From Isosphaeraceae bacterium (GTDB lineage Bacteria; Planctomycetota; Planctomycetia; Isosphaerales; Isosphaeraceae), in contig JANXSX010000086.1 of assembly GCA_025356475.1 (NCBI GenBank), positions 1 through 64,000 of the forward strand: 64,000 nucleotides of DNA, read 5' to 3'. Each line of letters begins with the position of its first letter. Position 1 is the first letter of the stretch. The position numbers and the translations under genes are program-made. The notes under the pieces were generated by a model, which saw nothing but the letters and a program-made list of their open reading frames with translations, was not told where the DNA came from and searched no databases. Positions 62,274 to 64,000 of this stretch are shown here, piece after piece.

Positions 62274-63395
62274 TCAGATCTCCTTGGCGGACAGATCGGA
62301 CTGCGGCGTTCGGTGGATCAACGGAACATGGCGTGCCTGAATCATGGCGACTTCGGCTTGAACAGAACGTACCTGTTCTGATGTGTTCAAGATTTCAAGA
62401 GTCGTCACGGCGACATGTGACGCTCCTGCCTCCAGGGTGATCACGCGTCCTTTTGACTGCTCGAAGGGCTTGGGGTTGGGGAAGTTCGTCCCTGGCTCTA
62501 GACCAGTGACATAACCCGATTTCAACCCGCCTTCATTCTTCCAAAGCGTGAAACAGGGAAGCTGCGAGACATCGAAGCGGAGGACGACCGCCTTGTCTCC
62601 CGCCGCGTTTCTGAGCATCACCAATGTTCTGCCACTCTCATCGGCAATGAGCTTGAAGAAATAAACCCGTTCAGGCTGGCCGACGACGGGGCCAAAGTAG
62701 CTGGAGTAATCGTCGATCCCAGGAACTGCCGTCGCGTCTCGAGGCGCGACCATTGCCACGGGGGCTACGAAACTCGACCCAGCTTCAAGATGGGGTGGCC
62801 CGAAGTTCCAGTGGTACAACACCTGCATCGTGGTAGGCGCGTCAGAAAGATTTGTAAACGTGTCGCTTACGGTGATTTGATTTGTATCCGGAAGCATCTC
62901 AACCTCTGCAGAGAGGCGAAGCTGGGGGCCGAAGAGTCGGGTTTCATCCACGACCCCCCGCACCACGATGCCGCGATCGGTTTCCACGGTTACAGAGTGA
63001 GCGGGGATATTGGCGATCTTGCCGTGAAGCCCAACAATCGCGTTCCCTTCGTGGTAGGGGGCTCCGTTATTCTCAAGCCCACAACGGACCATCATCTCAT
63101 CAAAACCGTCCAGCCAGCCGATTCCCCCCGCACCTGCGAGATTGACCAATCGCGGATGCACAGGCCCATCCGTGATCGGCGAGTCCCATCCGATACGGTC
63201 TCCCGCACAACTCGCACTCCAGAGTCCCATGCCTCTTGTAGGCAGAAGGGCTAGCTTAAGGGCTCCGTTATCGATCTCAATCAGGTCGATCCCGTCGCAC
63301 TTGCCGCCACGCAAGGTCTTCTTCCTGACCCCTTTTCCTTGGAACTCGTCGACCCAGATACCCTGGGCAACGTCTGTCAGGATATATGTGGCCAT
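62274..63395 (-). CDS. DUF4432 aldose-epimerase-like protein
   Basis: This 373-residue protein has LLPTRGMGLWSASCAGDRIG near 50 and VLYHWNFGPPHLEAG with GSSFVAPV, matching DUF4432, a galactose mutarotase-like (aldose epimerase superfamily) beta-sandwich. The His residues in LHGKIANIPAHS and LYHWN are conserved types of active-site His. Sugar isomerisation is expected, but the substrate is unknown. Its start lies 19 bases inside the end of the upstream leftward gene. Confidence 0.85.
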   Translation of the reverse strand: MATYILTDVAQGIWVDEFQGKGVRKKTLRGGKCDGIDLIEIDNGALKLALLPTRGMGLWSASCAGDRIGWDSPITDGPVHPRLVNLAGAGGIGWLDGFDEMMVRCGLENNGAPYHEGNAIVGLHGKIANIPAHSVTVETDRGIVVRGVVDETRLFGPQLRLSAEVEMLPDTNQITVSDTFTNLSDAPTTMQVLYHWNFGPPHLEAGSSFVAPVAMVAPRDATAVPGIDDYSSYFGPVVGQPERVYFFKLIADESGRTLVMLRNAAGDKAVVLRFDVSQLPCFTLWKNEGGLKSGYVTGLEPGTNFPNPKPFEQSKGRVITLEAGASHVAVTTLEILNTSEQVRSVQAEVAMIQARHVPLIHRTPQSDLSAKEI

Positions 63396-63682
63396 GACTC
63401 GAATTCCAGCATCGGGGAAAGGTTGAGCAGGACGGGGACATCATCGTAGACCAGAGCACTCCCAGGGTCCAGGTGTCGCCCCTGTTTTTGGATCAATTGT
63501 ATGTACATGCGACGTTTTACTCCTAGAAAGCTCGGGAGTGGACCGATGGCATCCAGTTGCATCGACATCGTCTGTGCATCCTTGCTCATGTCCCAAGCTG
63601 GCTCGGTTCCGTGTTGAGTCTTGTGCGCCCCGAGGTTTCGCGGCCACAATTGACCGACCTCAGTCAGTTCGGTGGCGAGCAT
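63377..63682 (-). CDS. Hypothetical protein, about 101 residues
   Basis: The frame is open from TTG 63715, but ATG 63682 has AAGG five bases upstream. It reads MLATELTEVGQLWPRNLGAH and later a basic stretch KRRMYIQLIQKQGRHLD and DVPVLLNLSPMLEFESW. It overlaps the DUF4432 gene start by 19 bases, so translation may be coupled. No family is recognised. Confidence 0.45.
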   Translation of the reverse strand: MLATELTEVGQLWPRNLGAHKTQHGTEPAWDMSKDAQTMSMQLDAIGPLPSFLGVKRRMYIQLIQKQGRHLDPGSALVYDDVPVLLNLSPMLEFESWPHIS

Positions 63683-63726
63683 CTCGCCTTTTTGCCCCAA
63701 GTTCCTGATGAGCAAGGTTGACGACC

Positions 63727-64000
63727 ATGATACCCCTATCGGTGCCGACCGACTCGCCCGTCCCCGCCAATGCAGGGGCCCAGCTTGCCAAGCTCTACGT
63801 AGAATATCGAGCGTTCGTTGAGGGTGGATCTCAAGGTCCGTTCACCTCGAGCCTGAGCAGTATCCTCTCGATTCAGGGAAGCAGAGTCGGCGTCGACGTC
63901 CGTGGGAAAGTCGATGTCGCGATCTTCTCGAGCGAGTTGACTTCGCTGGGAATGGAGATTAGAGCAACCGAGCCCCTGACGAAGACCGTCGAGGGTTCTC
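63727..64000 (+). CDS. Hypothetical protein, 3' end beyond the window
   Basis: ATG 63727 opens a frame to the right edge: MIPLSVPTDSPVPANAGAQL then LYVEYRAFVEGGSQGPFTSS and a beta-strand-rich part ending SELTSLGMEIRATEPLTKTV. The latter wording recalls the N-terminus of planctomycete secreted or S8-protease-associated proteins, a weak memory. No signal peptide is seen in the part available. Confidence 0.5.
   Translation, partial: MIPLSVPTDSPVPANAGAQLAKLYVEYRAFVEGGSQGPFTSSLSSILSIQGSRVGVDVRGKVDVAIFSSELTSLGMEIRATEPLTKTVEGS

Overview
The window looks like a planctomycete chromosome (class Planctomycetia; the family cannot be settled, Isosphaeraceae-like paralogues are one hint). The signs are a DUF1549/DUF1553 protein with Big_2 repeats, several secreted or lipoprotein families of planctomycete style, a membrane protein with an alpha/alpha-toroid domain, and frequent TTG/GTG starts. 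G+C content is moderately high in the cellular part and clearly lower from about 38 to 58 kb.

Layout. 1-4.2 kb: planctomycete hypothetical proteins, including a lipoprotein with a transglutaminase-like core. 4.4-6.9 kb: two GT4 glycosyltransferases. 6.9-14.4 kb, minus strand: a divergent MurE-like Mur ligase, the DUF1549/1553 protein, RNase HI, LexA, and a redoxin-fold lipoprotein that lacks the CxxC cysteines. 14.5-21.2 kb, plus strand: PIG-L deacetylase, inorganic pyrophosphatase, RmlD-like reductase, CvpA-like protein, S4 protein, phosphofructokinase, EgtD-like methyltransferase and a secreted protein with a YHS/TRASH-like end. 21.3-29.6 kb: a Tat-exported protein, small secreted proteins, an excisionase-type HTH protein with a C-terminal membrane segment, a coiled-coil lipoprotein with a terminator-like hairpin inside its 5' end, an M48-type protease and a zinc-ribbon/DUF4177 protein. 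29.9-32.9 kb: a histidine kinase and a sigma-54-dependent response regulator.

33.7-58.4 kb is a one-directional tailed-phage structural cluster: small and large terminase, portal, scaffold, an SU10-type (DUF5309) major capsid protein, connector-like proteins, several receptor-binding or tail-fibre proteins (SGNH esterase, DKxGY-repeat fibre, pectate-lyase-type tailspike with a lectin-like insertion), tail terminator, tail tube, chaperone-like pair, a very short protein in the tape-measure position, and baseplate-like proteins. No integrase, repressor, replication gene or recognisable lysis gene is visible. It could be a prophage remnant, a prophage whose other genes are unrecognisable, or a domesticated gene-transfer-agent-like particle. 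The last is the most interesting hypothesis here, but sequence alone does not prove it.

58.6-64 kb returns to cellular genes: a Spy/CpxP-like secreted protein followed by a 17-bp perfect hairpin, an Rrf2 regulator with three cysteines, the toroid-domain membrane protein, a DUF4432 protein and two hypothetical proteins, the last running off the right edge.
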